From assembly GCA_947313885.1 (NCBI GenBank), contig CAMZNU010000004.1:1-63159 (forward strand): a stretch of DNA of 63,159 nucleotides. Direction: 5' to 3'. Within the stretch, counting starts at the first letter, position 1. Every line of letters starts with the position of its first letter. Both the position numbers and the translations under genes were made by a program. Below, piece by piece: positions 26,147 to 35,865 of the stretch. Under the pieces are notes generated by a model, which ran no database searches, had not been told where the DNA came from, and was given only the letters and a program-made list of their open reading frames with translations. Source of the DNA: an uncultured Clostridia bacterium. Lineage in GTDB: Bacteria; Bacillota; Clostridia; Lachnospirales; CAMZNU01.

Positions 26147-28048
26147 TTATGCATCTGTTTTTTTGCTTTTTTCCTGTCTCGCCTTTTCTAAAAATATCAA
26201 TAATACCGATATATCCGCTGGACTTACTCCCGTTATCCTTGATGCTCGTCCTATATTTTCTGGCTTTATTTTATTTAATTTTTGTTTCGCTTCTACTCTT
26301 AAATTTTCTACTTGGTCATAGTCAAAATTTTCTTCTAGCTTTTTACTTTCTAGTTTTTTAAACTGTCCTACTTGTTTTAATTGTCTACTTATATATCCCT
26401 CATACTTTATTTGTATATTAACTTGCTCTTTTTCACTTTCTTTTAATGGTAACCTATTAAAATCAAATTCCTCTAACATCTCATAGTTCACTTCTGGTCT
26501 TTTTATTAAATCATTTAATTTTATTCCCGTATTTATTTTTGTACTGCCAACTTTTTCTAACAGATTATTTAATTTTTCTGACGGCGGTACTGTTACCGTT
26601 TTTAATCTTTCCTTTTCTTCCTCAACATTTTTTATTTTCTCTAACAATCTATTATATCTACTTTCACTTATTAATCCTACTTTGTACCCCTTTTCACTTA
26701 ACCTTATATCTGCATTGTCTTGTCTTAACAATAATCTATATTCCGCTCTCGATGTCATCATTCTATACGGCTCTTCTGTTCCCTTTGTTACTAAATCATC
26801 TATTAAAACTCCTATATATCCTTCTGATCTATCTACTATTATACTTTCTTTTCCTAACGCTTTGTTACACGCATTAATTCCCGCTATTAACCCTTGTGCC
26901 GCTGCCTCCTCATATCCTGAACTACCATTAAACTGCCCTGCTGAATACAATCCATCAACTTCCTTAAACTCCAACGTTAATTTTAATGCCGTTGAATCTA
27001 TACAGTCATATTCTATTGCATACGCCGTTCTTGTAAATCTACAATTTTCTAACCCTTTCATCGTTCTATACATTTGTATTTGTACTTCTTCTGGTAACGA
27101 ACTTGACATTCCTTGTATATACATCTCATTTGTATTTAATCCTTCTGGTTCTACAAATACTTGATGTCTATCTTTTCCTTTAAATCTTACTATCTTATCT
27201 TCTATTGATGGGCAATATCTCGTCGCTACACCTTTTATCTCACCGCTATACATTGGCGATCTACTTAAATTATCATTTATTATTTTATGGGTTTCTTCAT
27301 TTGTATACGTTAAATAACATGGCACTTGTTCACATTCTAATTTAATATTTTCGTTCTCAAATGAAAATGGCACTATTTTTTCATCGCCATCTTGTCTATC
27401 CATTTTACTATAATCTATCGTTCTTCCATCTACTCTAGCTGGTGATCCCGTTTTAAATCTATATTTTTTAACTCCTATATCATCTAGTGACTCACTTAAC
27501 TTTATCGACATCGCTAATCCATTTGGTCCACTATTTATTACTGTACTCCCATGCAAACATTTAGCATTTAAATACGTACCTGTCGCCAACACAACGCTTT
27601 TACTTTTATATATCGCTCCTGATACCGTTTGTACCCCCACTATTTTTTTATCCTCTATTATTAAATTTGTTACCTCATCTTGTTTTAATATTAAATTTTC
27701 TGTATTTTCTATAGTCTTTTTCATTTCTATCGTATATGCAACTTTATCTACTTGTACCCTTAATGAATATACTGCTGGTCCCTTTCCCGTATTTAACATT
27801 CTTGATTGTATAAATGTTTTATCTGTATTTTTACCCATCTCTCCACCTAGTGCATCTATCTCTTTTACTAAGTGTCCTTTTGAACTTCCTCCTACGTTCG
27901 GGTTGCATGGCATTAATGCTACACTATCTAAATTCATAGTAAACATTATTGTGTTAGCTCCAATTCTTGCACTGGCAAGCCCTGCTTCACATCCTGCATG
28001 CCCAGCCCCTACTACTATTACATCTACATCATCTGCTATATAACTCAT
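26147..28048 (-). CDS. mnmG: tRNA uridine 5-carboxymethylaminomethyl modification enzyme MnmG
   Basis: A 633-residue FAD enzyme (GidA) that with MnmE makes cmnm5U34 in tRNAs. The dinucleotide-binding motif [20 protein letters not shown] is at the N-terminus, and the GidA signatures [22 protein letters not shown] and [16 protein letters not shown] are intact. The frame extends to a GTG at 28060, but GGGAG lies just before the ATG at 28048. It is seven to twenty bases from mnmE upstream and rsmG downstream. Confidence 0.96.
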   Translation of the reverse strand: MSYIADDVDVIVVGAGHAGCEAGLASARIGANTIMFTMNLDSVALMPCNPNVGGSSKGHLVKEIDALGGEMGKNTDKTFIQSRMLNTGKGPAVYSLRVQVDKVAYTIEMKKTIENTENLILKQDEVTNLIIEDKKIVGVQTVSGAIYKSKSVVLATGTYLNAKCLHGSTVINSGPNGLAMSIKLSESLDDIGVKKYRFKTGSPARVDGRTIDYSKMDRQDGDEKIVPFSFENENIKLECEQVPCYLTYTNEETHKIINDNLSRSPMYSGEIKGVATRYCPSIEDKIVRFKGKDRHQVFVEPEGLNTNEMYIQGMSSSLPEEVQIQMYRTMKGLENCRFTRTAYAIEYDCIDSTALKLTLEFKEVDGLYSAGQFNGSSGYEEAAAQGLIAGINACNKALGKESIIVDRSEGYIGVLIDDLVTKGTEEPYRMMTSRAEYRLLLRQDNADIRLSEKGYKVGLISESRYNRLLEKIKNVEEEKERLKTVTVPPSEKLNNLLEKVGSTKINTGIKLNDLIKRPEVNYEMLEEFDFNRLPLKESEKEQVNIQIKYEGYISRQLKQVGQFKKLESKKLEENFDYDQVENLRVEAKQKLNKIKPENIGRASRITGVSPADISVLLIFLEKARQEKSKKTDA

Positions 28049-28066
28049 ATATTCTCCCACTTCTCT

Positions 28067-29452
28067 CTATTTTCCTAAGCAAAACTCCGAAAATATTTTA
28101 TCTATTATATTATCTCCTAAATTCTCTCCCGTTATTTCCAATAAACTATCATAACTATCTTTTAAATCTATAACTAATAAATCTTCTTCCATTCCCATAT
28201 TTACCGATTCTATTACTGTCTCTAAGCTCATCTTAGCTTTTACTAAACATTGTTTATGTCTATTACTTATATATATTTCTTCATCGCCATCTATATCGCC
28301 ATCAAAAAATTTTTCTTCTAACCTCTCAAACAACTTCTCTAACCCTATATCTTTTTTAGCTGAAATTTCTATTATATCTTCTTTATCTACATACTTCTCT
28401 ATTTCTTTAACTTCTACTTTTTTTCCTAAATCAATTTTATTTAATAGTACTATTACTTTTTTTCCTTTTACTATTTTTAATACTTCTTTATCTTCATCTT
28501 CTAATTTTTCACTTATATCGATTACTACAAAGCATAATTCCGCTTCTTTTGCATACTCTTTTGATTTTTCTACGCCTTTTCTTTCTATTATATCTTCTGT
28601 ATTTCTTATGCCAGCCGTATCTATTATTTTTAATGGTATGTCTTTTATATTTATATATTCCACTATTGCATCTCTTGTTGTTCCTTTTATGTCCGTTACT
28701 ATCGCTTTATCTTCCCCTACTAAGTTATTTAATAATGATGATTTCCCAACATTTGGCTTCCCCAAAATAACTGTACTTATTCCTTCCCTTATTATTTTCC
28801 CTTTATCAAAATTTGATATTAATTTTTCCATCTTTTTTATTAGTACTTTTGTCTTTTTTTCCGTTTCTAAATTATTCTCATGTTCTAACTCATGTTCTGG
28901 GTAATCTATCGATACTTCTATATTTGCTATCATTAATAATATTTCTTCTCTATATTCTTTTATCGCATTTGATAAACTTCCTTCTAATATTTTTATCGCC
29001 CTATTATGTCCTAAATCTGTTTTGGCATTTATTATGTCTATTATTCCCTCGGCTTGACTTAAATCTATTCGTCCATTTAAAAATCCTCGCTTCGTAAACT
29101 CTCCGCGGTCTGCTAATCTTCCACCATTTTTTATTACTGTTTCTAATACTTTATTTACCGCCCTTATTCCGCCATGGCAATTTATTTCTACAACATCTTC
29201 TTTCGTATACGTTTTTGGTGCTTTCATTACTGATACTAAAACTTCATCTACTAACTTGTCTCCATCATATATATATCCGTAATTTATCGTATGGCTTTTT
29301 ATTTTTTCTACTTTTTTATTATCATTTACAGATTTAAATATTTTACTTAATATTTTTACACTGTCATCTCCACTTATTCGTACTATTCCTATTCCACCAC
29401 TACCTACTGGCGTCGCTATAGCTACTATCGTATCTCCTAAATTTAATCTCAT
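28067..29452 (-). CDS. mnmE: tRNA modification GTPase MnmE
   Basis: A 461-residue protein with the N-terminal tetrahydrofolate-binding domain (TIVAIATPVGSGGIGIVRISG), a helical domain, and an inserted G domain. The P-loop is GKPNVGKSS near residue 229, followed by KGTTRDAI and DTAGIR. The C-terminus ends with the essential C-x-G-K motif (CLGK). It partners MnmG in wobble-uridine modification. It is preceded directly by a small membrane-protein gene instead of the usual jag/yidC genes. Confidence 0.96.
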   Translation of the reverse strand: MRLNLGDTIVAIATPVGSGGIGIVRISGDDSVKILSKIFKSVNDNKKVEKIKSHTINYGYIYDGDKLVDEVLVSVMKAPKTYTKEDVVEINCHGGIRAVNKVLETVIKNGGRLADRGEFTKRGFLNGRIDLSQAEGIIDIINAKTDLGHNRAIKILEGSLSNAIKEYREEILLMIANIEVSIDYPEHELEHENNLETEKKTKVLIKKMEKLISNFDKGKIIREGISTVILGKPNVGKSSLLNNLVGEDKAIVTDIKGTTRDAIVEYINIKDIPLKIIDTAGIRNTEDIIERKGVEKSKEYAKEAELCFVVIDISEKLEDEDKEVLKIVKGKKVIVLLNKIDLGKKVEVKEIEKYVDKEDIIEISAKKDIGLEKLFERLEEKFFDGDIDGDEEIYISNRHKQCLVKAKMSLETVIESVNMGMEEDLLVIDLKDSYDSLLEITGENLGDNIIDKIFSEFCLGK

Positions 29453-29453
29453 C

Positions 29454-29867
29454 TTACACTTCCTTTTTCTTTTGCTTAAATTCTCTTAACTTTCTATTTA
29501 TTCTATTCGACGTCTTCACTACTACATATTCCTCTTTAAATTTTATTTCTACATAATTATTCATAAATTTTCTTTTTGGTACTATTTCTACTACTGTCTC
29601 ATATATATCCGTTTTACTTTCTTTTAATATATTTTCTTCTCTTAAAAACTGTTCTAACTTACTTAAAAAATCATTTCTTTTATACTCTTCTTCTATATAT
29701 ATTATTTTTGTAACGCTTGTTACATTTGCAATTACTGATATCATTAATGCAAATATCGTTAAAAATACTCCCACTTCTGGATAAAAACTCACTACCCCTA
29801 AACTACTTACTATTAATATTAATAATATGTTTTTTAAAATTTTATTTATTTTTTCTAACTTGTCCAT
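29454..29867 (-). CDS. Small membrane protein of unknown function
   Basis: A 137-residue protein with two adjacent membrane helices (about residues 10-28 and 31-52), followed by a charged cytoplasmic part of about 80 residues ending in a Lys-rich tail. I do not recognise the family. It is one base from mnmE and has GAGGAG before the ATG, so it is the first gene of the mnmE-mnmG-rsmG operon. The genes normally found here (rnpA, yidC, jag) are absent and it shares no visible motif with YidC or Jag. Confidence 0.7.
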   Translation of the reverse strand: MDKLEKINKILKNILLILIVSSLGVVSFYPEVGVFLTIFALMISVIANVTSVTKIIYIEEEYKRNDFLSKLEQFLREENILKESKTDIYETVVEIVPKRKFMNNYVEIKFKEEYVVVKTSNRINRKLREFKQKKKEV

Positions 29868-29910
29868 TTTTTCTCCTCTTTTCTATGTGTTGCTAATAAA
29901 CATTATTTTA

Positions 29911-29919
29911 ATTATAACA
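29911..29919 (-). promoter_or_regulatory. Extended -10 promoter of the mnmE operon
   Basis: On the minus strand TGTTATAAT lies about 43 bases upstream of the small membrane-protein gene, a full extended -10 match. The -35 is poor. Confidence 0.4.
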
Positions 29920-29984
29920 TATATATTTATCTTTATAAATGTCTAAAACCTTTCATGATTTTTACAAGCAATATTATTATTTTA

Positions 29985-29993
29985 TGGTATAAT
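29985..29993 (+). promoter_or_regulatory. Extended -10 promoter of pth-mfd
   Basis: TGGTATAAT on the plus strand, 23 bases before the pth ATG, is a consensus TATAAT with extended TG. TTTACA further upstream is too far (21 bases) to be a regular -35. Confidence 0.5.
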
Positions 29994-30016
29994 ATTAAAA
30001 TTAAGGAGTGATAAAA

Positions 30017-30580
30017 ATGCATATAATTATAGGGCTTGGTAACAAAGGCTCGCAATATAAAAATACTAGGCATAACGTAGGTTTTGAAGTCATTGATAAA
30101 TTAAGTTATGACCACAACATACCTATCAATAAATCTAAACATAAATCTCATATCGGAAAAGGACTTATTAACAATCATTCTGTTCTTTTAGTTAAACCTC
30201 AAACTTTTATGAATCTTAGCGGGCAAGCTGTTAAAGAAATTTTAAAGTATTATAAAGAAGATTTAGAAAATATAATTGTGATTTATGACGACATTACTTT
30301 AGATGTAGGTACGATAAAATTACGTAAAACTGGTTCTGCTGGTGGACAAAATGGTATGAAAAATATTATAGAACTTTTAGGCACAAAAGACATAAACAGA
30401 ATTAAAGTTGGTATAGGTGCTAAACCTAAACATTTTACACTATCTGATTACGTTCTAAGTAATTTTAAAAAAAATGAATTCGACGATTTTGTTATAGGTT
30501 GTGAAAAAGCAACTGCTAGTATCGAAACCTTCATAGCGTCATCTATAGATGATGCTATGAATAAACATAACGGCAAATAA
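30017..30580 (+). CDS. pth: Peptidyl-tRNA hydrolase
   Basis: A 187-residue enzyme that recycles peptidyl-tRNA. Catalytic motifs are intact: GLGNKGSQYKNTRHNVGFEV near the N-terminus with the essential His, KPQTFMNLSG, YDDITLDVG, and GSAGGQNGMKNI. AAGGAG is placed for the ATG at 30017; an upstream in-frame GTG at 30008 overlaps that site. It is followed by mfd, the standard Firmicute pair. Confidence 0.95.
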   Translation: MHIIIGLGNKGSQYKNTRHNVGFEVIDKLSYDHNIPINKSKHKSHIGKGLINNHSVLLVKPQTFMNLSGQAVKEILKYYKEDLENIIVIYDDITLDVGTIKLRKTGSAGGQNGMKNIIELLGTKDINRIKVGIGAKPKHFTLSDYVLSNFKKNEFDDFVIGCEKATASIETFIASSIDDAMNKHNGK

Positions 30581-30634
30581 AAAACTACTGTAATAAAAAT
30601 TTAAAAGCTGTAAATAAACACAACGGTAAATAAA
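30560..30634 (+). repeat. Partial duplication of the pth 3' end
   Basis: The last codons of pth (AATAAACATAACGGCAAATA, 30560-30579) recur at 30613-30632 with two changes, preceded by a GCTRT sequence in both copies. The second copy lies between the pth stop and the mfd ribosome binding site. Confidence 0.7.
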
Positions 30635-30646
30635 GGAGCTAATATA

Positions 30647-33600
30647 ATGGGAATTTTTCTACCCTTAAATCAATTAAATAGTTTTAATAATCTCATTTCA
30701 CAACTAAGTGATAACCAAAAAACTAAATCTCAAATTTTAACTACAGGTATTGGCATATCCCAAGATGCTCACCTTATTTCATCTGTTTCTAATTTGAAAA
30801 ATTCTACATTAGTTATAACTTCCGATGAATTAGCTGGTAAAAAAATATTCGACGATTTGAAATTTTTCTCACCTAATGAAGTTCTTTTTTACCCTGCTAA
30901 AGACATTATTTTTTATAACGCTTGTGTTAAAAGTAAAGATATCCTTAAAGAACGTTTTAAAATTATTAGTAAAATTATTAATAACGAAAAAATTACTATC
31001 GTTTTATCTATTGATAGTCTTTTTGATAGACTTACCCCTCTTGATGTGTTTAAAAATTTTATATTAACTTTAAATACAGGTATGGAAATTTCTTTAGATG
31101 ATTTAGAAAAAAAATTAACTCTTATGGGATATGTAAAACGTGGTTTTGTAGAGTATGAAGGACAATACTCTATTCGTGGCGGAATTTTAGATATTTTCAT
31201 ACCTAATGATAACAACGGATATCGTATAGAATTTTTTGGTGATGAAATAGATTCTATACGTATTTTAAACATAAGTTCTCAACGATCAACTGACAAAACT
31301 TCATCTTTTAATATTTTTCCTGTTCGTGAACTCGTTTTTACAGATTCAATTTTATTTAACGCTATTGACAATATTAAAAAAGATTTTAAAAAAGGTTTGA
31401 CATCTTTTGAAACGTCTAAAGAAAAAATAAATTTTAATAATCTAAATAACACTTTTAACGAAGTTATAGAATCTCTTACAGAAACTAAAACTACTACTGG
31501 TCTAGATTCTTTTATAAATTATTTTTATAGCACTAAAACGTCACTTTTAGATTATTTACATTGTGATACTACTATTTTTATTAGTAATCCAAATTCTATT
31601 AACGATAGTGCAACTACTAGTTTACACCGATTTACTCAAAGTATTAGCGATAAAATTTCTAACGGCTATATGCTACCTAATCAACTTCTTTCTTTTAATA
31701 GCTATGAAGATATTATATTTAAAATAAAAAATTTTAATTCCGTATTATTAACATCTCTACCCCAAACACCTAAAGACTTTACCCCAACTGCTATAATTCC
31801 TTTTACCGTACGCGAAACATCTAACTACTCTAAAATAAGCGAATTAATAGATGATATTATTTATTATAAAAAGCTTAATTATAAAATGATTATTCTTTGT
31901 AGCAATAAACACAGTGCTACCCAAATTATTGACGAACTTTATAATAAAAATATTATCGGTGTTTTTATCGATTCTTTTGAAAATAAAACTTTAAACAAAG
32001 ACAATATTTATTTTACTATTGGTAACATTAATAACGGTTTTGAATATACAGATTTAAAACTAACTATTTTATCTAGTAAAAGTTTACTTACAAACAATTC
32101 TAAAAATAAAACTACGTCAAATTCTAAACGTTTTAGTAAAAAAACTGCCCTTAAAACTTTTTCTGATTTAAAAGTAAATGATTATATCGTTCACATTAAC
32201 CACGGTATCGGTATATTTGTCGGCATAGAAAAAATTTCCACAAAAGGAATTTCTAAAGATTATATTAAACTTAAATATAAGGACGATGGATTACTTTTTA
32301 TACCTACTGACCAAATGGATTTAATACAAAAATTTTCATCATCTGATAGTGCTAAGCCAAAACTTAACAAGCTCGGCGGTTTAGAATGGAAAAAAACTCA
32401 ATTAAAAACAAAAAAAGCTATTGTAGTTTTAGCTGAAGAACTTATAGAATTATATTCTATAAGGCAACAAACAAAAGGTTATCAATTTGATGTTGATACC
32501 GTTTGGCAAGAAGATTTTGAAAACACTTTTATGTACACAGAAACTAACGATCAATTAAATGCAATTGCTGATGTTAAAGCTGATATGGAATCTCCTAGGC
32601 TTATGGATCGTTTAATTTGTGGTGACGTAGGTTATGGTAAAACAGAAATCGCTTTACGTGCATGCTTTAAAGCTATCCAAAGTGGTAAACAAGTTGCTTA
32701 CTTAGTACCGACTACTATTTTGGCACAGCAACATTTTAATTTATTTCAACAACGTATCGGCGCTTTTTCTGCCAAAGTTTCTATGCTATCAAGATTTAAT
32801 ACACTTAAACAAAAAAAAGAAACTAAGTCACATTTAAAAAGTGGCTACTGTGACGTAGTTATTGGAACTCATGCATTGTTATCAAAAGATGTCGAATTTA
32901 AAGATTTAGGTCTTGTTATCATTGATGAAGAGCAACGTTTTGGTGTTACTCATAAAGAAAAATTAAAAATGCTTAAACATAATGTTGATGTTATAACTTT
33001 AACTGCAACGCCTATACCTCGTACTTTAAATATGAGTTTAACTGGAATAAAAGATATGAGTTTATTAGAAGAGCCTCCTGTTGATAGAGTTCCTATACAA
33101 ACTTATTTACTAGAATTTAATGAAGCTTTTATAAAAGATGCTGTTTATCGGGAGATTTCTAGAAGTGGTCAAATTTATTTTCTTCACAATAGTGTAAATA
33201 CTATTGATTTTATGACAAGTAAATTAAAAGATTTATTACCCGACGTAAAAATTGATTATGCTCACGGGCAAATGCCATCAAAACAACTTGAAAATAAACT
33301 GAAATGTTTCATTGATAAAGAATTTGATTTGTTAGTTTGTACTACTATTATTGAAACGGGTCTTGATATTTCTAATGTTAACACTATTATTATTAATAAT
33401 GCTGACACTATGGGGTTATCACAGTTGTATCAACTCCGCGGACGTGTAGGTAGATCTAACCGTAGTGCTTATTGCTATCTTATGTACAAAAAATCTAAAG
33501 TTATTTCTGAAATAGCTGAAAAACGTTTAAAAACTATTAGAGATTTCACAGAGTTCGGCTCTGGTTTTAAAATTGCTATGAAAGATTTAGAAATACGTGG

Positions 33601-34147
33601 TTCTGGTTCATTTTTAGGGATGGAACAATCTGGACACATTAATTCTGTTGGGTATGATATGTATTGTATGCTTCTTGATAACGCTGTAAAAGAATTAAAA
33701 GGCGAAAAAGTAGTTAACTTTATTGAAGCTAACATAGATATTAAAATTAATGCATATATTCCACATACTTATATTGATAACGAAACTCATAAACTAGAAG
33801 TGTATAAAAAAATATCTCTAGTTCATGATCTTATATCTTTATACAGTATCGAAGAAGAAATTGAAGATAGGTACGGAACTATTCCTAAACCATTAGCGAA
33901 TTTATTAAAAGTTGCTAACCTTAAATTTTTATGCAACGACATAGGAATTTCTTCTGTTTCACATAAAGACGAAAAAACAATAATCATTTTTAATAAGTCA
34001 GCGTCAATAAATGTTGACACTATAATAGACTTGCAAAAAAATAATAGAATATATAAATTTGTAGTTTCTGACACTCCAACACTGTTTATTGGTGAAGTTT
34101 TGAAAATTGAAAAACTTTTATTATTCATTAGTTCTATACATTTATAA
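30647..34147 (+). CDS. mfd: Transcription-repair coupling factor
   Basis: A 1166-residue SF2 translocase that removes stalled RNA polymerase and recruits UvrA. Order of domains: UvrB-like N-terminal part (to about 340), RNA polymerase-interacting domain beginning with DYIVHINHGIGIFVGIEKI (about 510), helicase domains with Walker A GDVGYGKTE near 660 and DEEQRFG near 760, TRG motif region, and a C-terminal D7 domain. Length matches the family. AAGGAG precedes the ATG. The N-terminal third is Asn/Ser-rich, in line with other plus-strand genes here. Confidence 0.96.
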   Translation: MGIFLPLNQLNSFNNLISQLSDNQKTKSQILTTGIGISQDAHLISSVSNLKNSTLVITSDELAGKKIFDDLKFFSPNEVLFYPAKDIIFYNACVKSKDILKERFKIISKIINNEKITIVLSIDSLFDRLTPLDVFKNFILTLNTGMEISLDDLEKKLTLMGYVKRGFVEYEGQYSIRGGILDIFIPNDNNGYRIEFFGDEIDSIRILNISSQRSTDKTSSFNIFPVRELVFTDSILFNAIDNIKKDFKKGLTSFETSKEKINFNNLNNTFNEVIESLTETKTTTGLDSFINYFYSTKTSLLDYLHCDTTIFISNPNSINDSATTSLHRFTQSISDKISNGYMLPNQLLSFNSYEDIIFKIKNFNSVLLTSLPQTPKDFTPTAIIPFTVRETSNYSKISELIDDIIYYKKLNYKMIILCSNKHSATQIIDELYNKNIIGVFIDSFENKTLNKDNIYFTIGNINNGFEYTDLKLTILSSKSLLTNNSKNKTTSNSKRFSKKTALKTFSDLKVNDYIVHINHGIGIFVGIEKISTKGISKDYIKLKYKDDGLLFIPTDQMDLIQKFSSSDSAKPKLNKLGGLEWKKTQLKTKKAIVVLAEELIELYSIRQQTKGYQFDVDTVWQEDFENTFMYTETNDQLNAIADVKADMESPRLMDRLICGDVGYGKTEIALRACFKAIQSGKQVAYLVPTTILAQQHFNLFQQRIGAFSAKVSMLSRFNTLKQKKETKSHLKSGYCDVVIGTHALLSKDVEFKDLGLVIIDEEQRFGVTHKEKLKMLKHNVDVITLTATPIPRTLNMSLTGIKDMSLLEEPPVDRVPIQTYLLEFNEAFIKDAVYREISRSGQIYFLHNSVNTIDFMTSKLKDLLPDVKIDYAHGQMPSKQLENKLKCFIDKEFDLLVCTTIIETGLDISNVNTIIINNADTMGLSQLYQLRGRVGRSNRSAYCYLMYKKSKVISEIAEKRLKTIRDFTEFGSGFKIAMKDLEIRGSGSFLGMEQSGHINSVGYDMYCMLLDNAVKELKGEKVVNFIEANIDIKINAYIPHTYIDNETHKLEVYKKISLVHDLISLYSIEEEIEDRYGTIPKPLANLLKVANLKFLCNDIGISSVSHKDEKTIIIFNKSASINVDTIIDLQKNNRIYKFVVSDTPTLFIGEVLKIEKLLLFISSIHL

Positions 34148-34216
34148 TAATATTGTGTTATAATAATATTATTGTAAATTTGTAATTGTGTTCACGCATA
34201 TTGTAAGGAGATTTTT

Positions 34217-35743
34217 ATGGATATTTTACTGCAACAACTAATAATACCTTTTTTAAATTTATTACAAATAGTTTTTTTATCTTTAGTTTTATATGCCACT
34301 ATTAGTGGCGGCGCAACTTTTAAAACAAAGTTTTTTTATATACTTACATTCTCTATTTTGATCTTCTATCTCGGAAGATTTGTAATGATACACTCTAGGG
34401 TTGATGCTACTATTGTTATCGGTTACAAAATGGGGGTTTTAGGAGTTTTATTTTCTTTACCTCTATGGAGTTTATTTGTTTTAGAACTTTTTGAAGATTA
34501 TAAAATAAATATTTTTTACTCTTTTATATTGCTATTGCCACCTACTATTCTAGCTATTTTACTCATAGATATAGATGCCGTATATATAGTTTCTTCAAAA
34601 ATAGGTTTTTTTAGTTCTTTTGACAGTGTGCCTATTTATAGAGCGTTTTTCGTTATTTTTTTACTAACACTTTCAACTTTCGTATTTTTAAATATACTTC
34701 ATAGAATAGTTATTAAGAAAAATAAAATTACTTATTATTCTCTACTTAACTTATCTTTTTCACTATCGTTTATATTTTTAATTTTGCTAGAAAATTTTAC
34801 AGGTTTTAAAGTCACTTATTTTCTTTTTGAATTATTTTCTATGTTTATGTTTTTCGCATATATGGTTAGATTTAGAAACGATTTGAATTTTTCTAAATCA
34901 TATAAAATAGAAAGTATTGTTATTAAAAATTTATCCCAACCTTTTTTACTTCTTAATGAAAATAAAAAAATTATTAGTTGTAATTCCTCAGCTAAATCTA
35001 TTTTTAATAATTCTAATTATTTAGTAAATCGTCAGCTTTTGATAACAGAAATTCCTATATTTAAAGATTTAGATATTGATAATATTGGTAATAGTGACTT
35101 TAAAAGTTTTGATATAAAATTTCTTTCTAACGGTTCTGAAGTTTTTTTCAATGCTCATGTTTCAAAGGTTACTGTAGGTTCACAACTAGTAGGATACGGT
35201 GTAGTTTTAAATAACACGACTAATTTTGTTAACCTTATAGATAAATTCAAAACTCTTTCTGAAACAGATGGTCTCACTAAGATTTTAACTAGAAGTGCTT
35301 TTTTTGATCTAGCACAACCATCTATAGAGGGATGTTCTAGCTTCGTTATTGCTATGCTTGATCTTGATAACTTTAAAAATATTAATGACACTTATTCTCA
35401 TATGGCCGGAGATTACACTCTAGTAACGTTTACAAAATTAATTTCTAGCATTTTGCAAGATCATTGTATTCTTGGTAGATATGGTGGTGAAGAATTTTGC
35501 ATTCTTTCAACTAATAAATCTGATGAAGACGTTATAACCTTTGCTACTATGCTAAATAAAGTAATTCGTGAATATGAGTTTGTTTTTGAAGATCATGAAT
35601 TTAAACTTACTGTTTCTATAGGGATTTGCCAAGTTAAAAATAATAAAATATCTGTAGAAGAAGCTTTACGTCTTGCTGATAACTCTCTTTACAAAGTTAA
35701 AAATTCTGGTAAAGATAATTATGATATTGTTACTATAGAATAA
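34217..35743 (+). CDS. Membrane-bound diguanylate cyclase (GGDEF domain)
   Basis: A 508-residue protein with seven predicted N-terminal helices (about 8-215), which resembles the 7TM sensor module fused to signalling enzymes. A PAS-like domain (about 225-335) and a GGDEF domain (about 340-505) follow. The catalytic loop GRYGGEEF is at about residue 420 and DLDNFKNINDTYSHMAGD provides the metal and GTP-binding residues, so cyclase activity is likely. No RxxD inhibitory site is seen before GGEEF. The ligand sensed is unknown. AAGGAG precedes the ATG; a terminator separates it from the ger operon. Confidence 0.9.
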   Translation: MDILLQQLIIPFLNLLQIVFLSLVLYATISGGATFKTKFFYILTFSILIFYLGRFVMIHSRVDATIVIGYKMGVLGVLFSLPLWSLFVLELFEDYKINIFYSFILLLPPTILAILLIDIDAVYIVSSKIGFFSSFDSVPIYRAFFVIFLLTLSTFVFLNILHRIVIKKNKITYYSLLNLSFSLSFIFLILLENFTGFKVTYFLFELFSMFMFFAYMVRFRNDLNFSKSYKIESIVIKNLSQPFLLLNENKKIISCNSSAKSIFNNSNYLVNRQLLITEIPIFKDLDIDNIGNSDFKSFDIKFLSNGSEVFFNAHVSKVTVGSQLVGYGVVLNNTTNFVNLIDKFKTLSETDGLTKILTRSAFFDLAQPSIEGCSSFVIAMLDLDNFKNINDTYSHMAGDYTLVTFTKLISSILQDHCILGRYGGEEFCILSTNKSDEDVITFATMLNKVIREYEFVFEDHEFKLTVSIGICQVKNNKISVEEALRLADNSLYKVKNSGKDNYDIVTIE

Positions 35744-35757
35744 GTTTCATAAAATAA

Positions 35758-35810
35758 ATATACAAAAAAGCAAAACAGTTTAAATAATCTGTTTTGCTTT
35801 TTTGTATATT
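35758..35810 (+). terminator. Terminator after the GGDEF gene
   Basis: A perfect stem of 21 bp (35758-35778 with 35789-35809) with the core AAGCAAAACAG and T6 in the right arm closes this transcription unit. Confidence 0.85.
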
Positions 35811-35865
35811 TATTTTAAAAATTCATCACTCTATTAATAGATATATTTAGACTTAGGAGGATGAT

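Noticed and set aside
24466-29452. Possible oriC or parS sites near the mnmE-noc block
   Set aside because: No TGTTTCACGTGAAACA-like parS palindrome, no Noc-binding palindrome and no cluster of DnaA boxes could be found by eye; the compositional strand bias does not switch.
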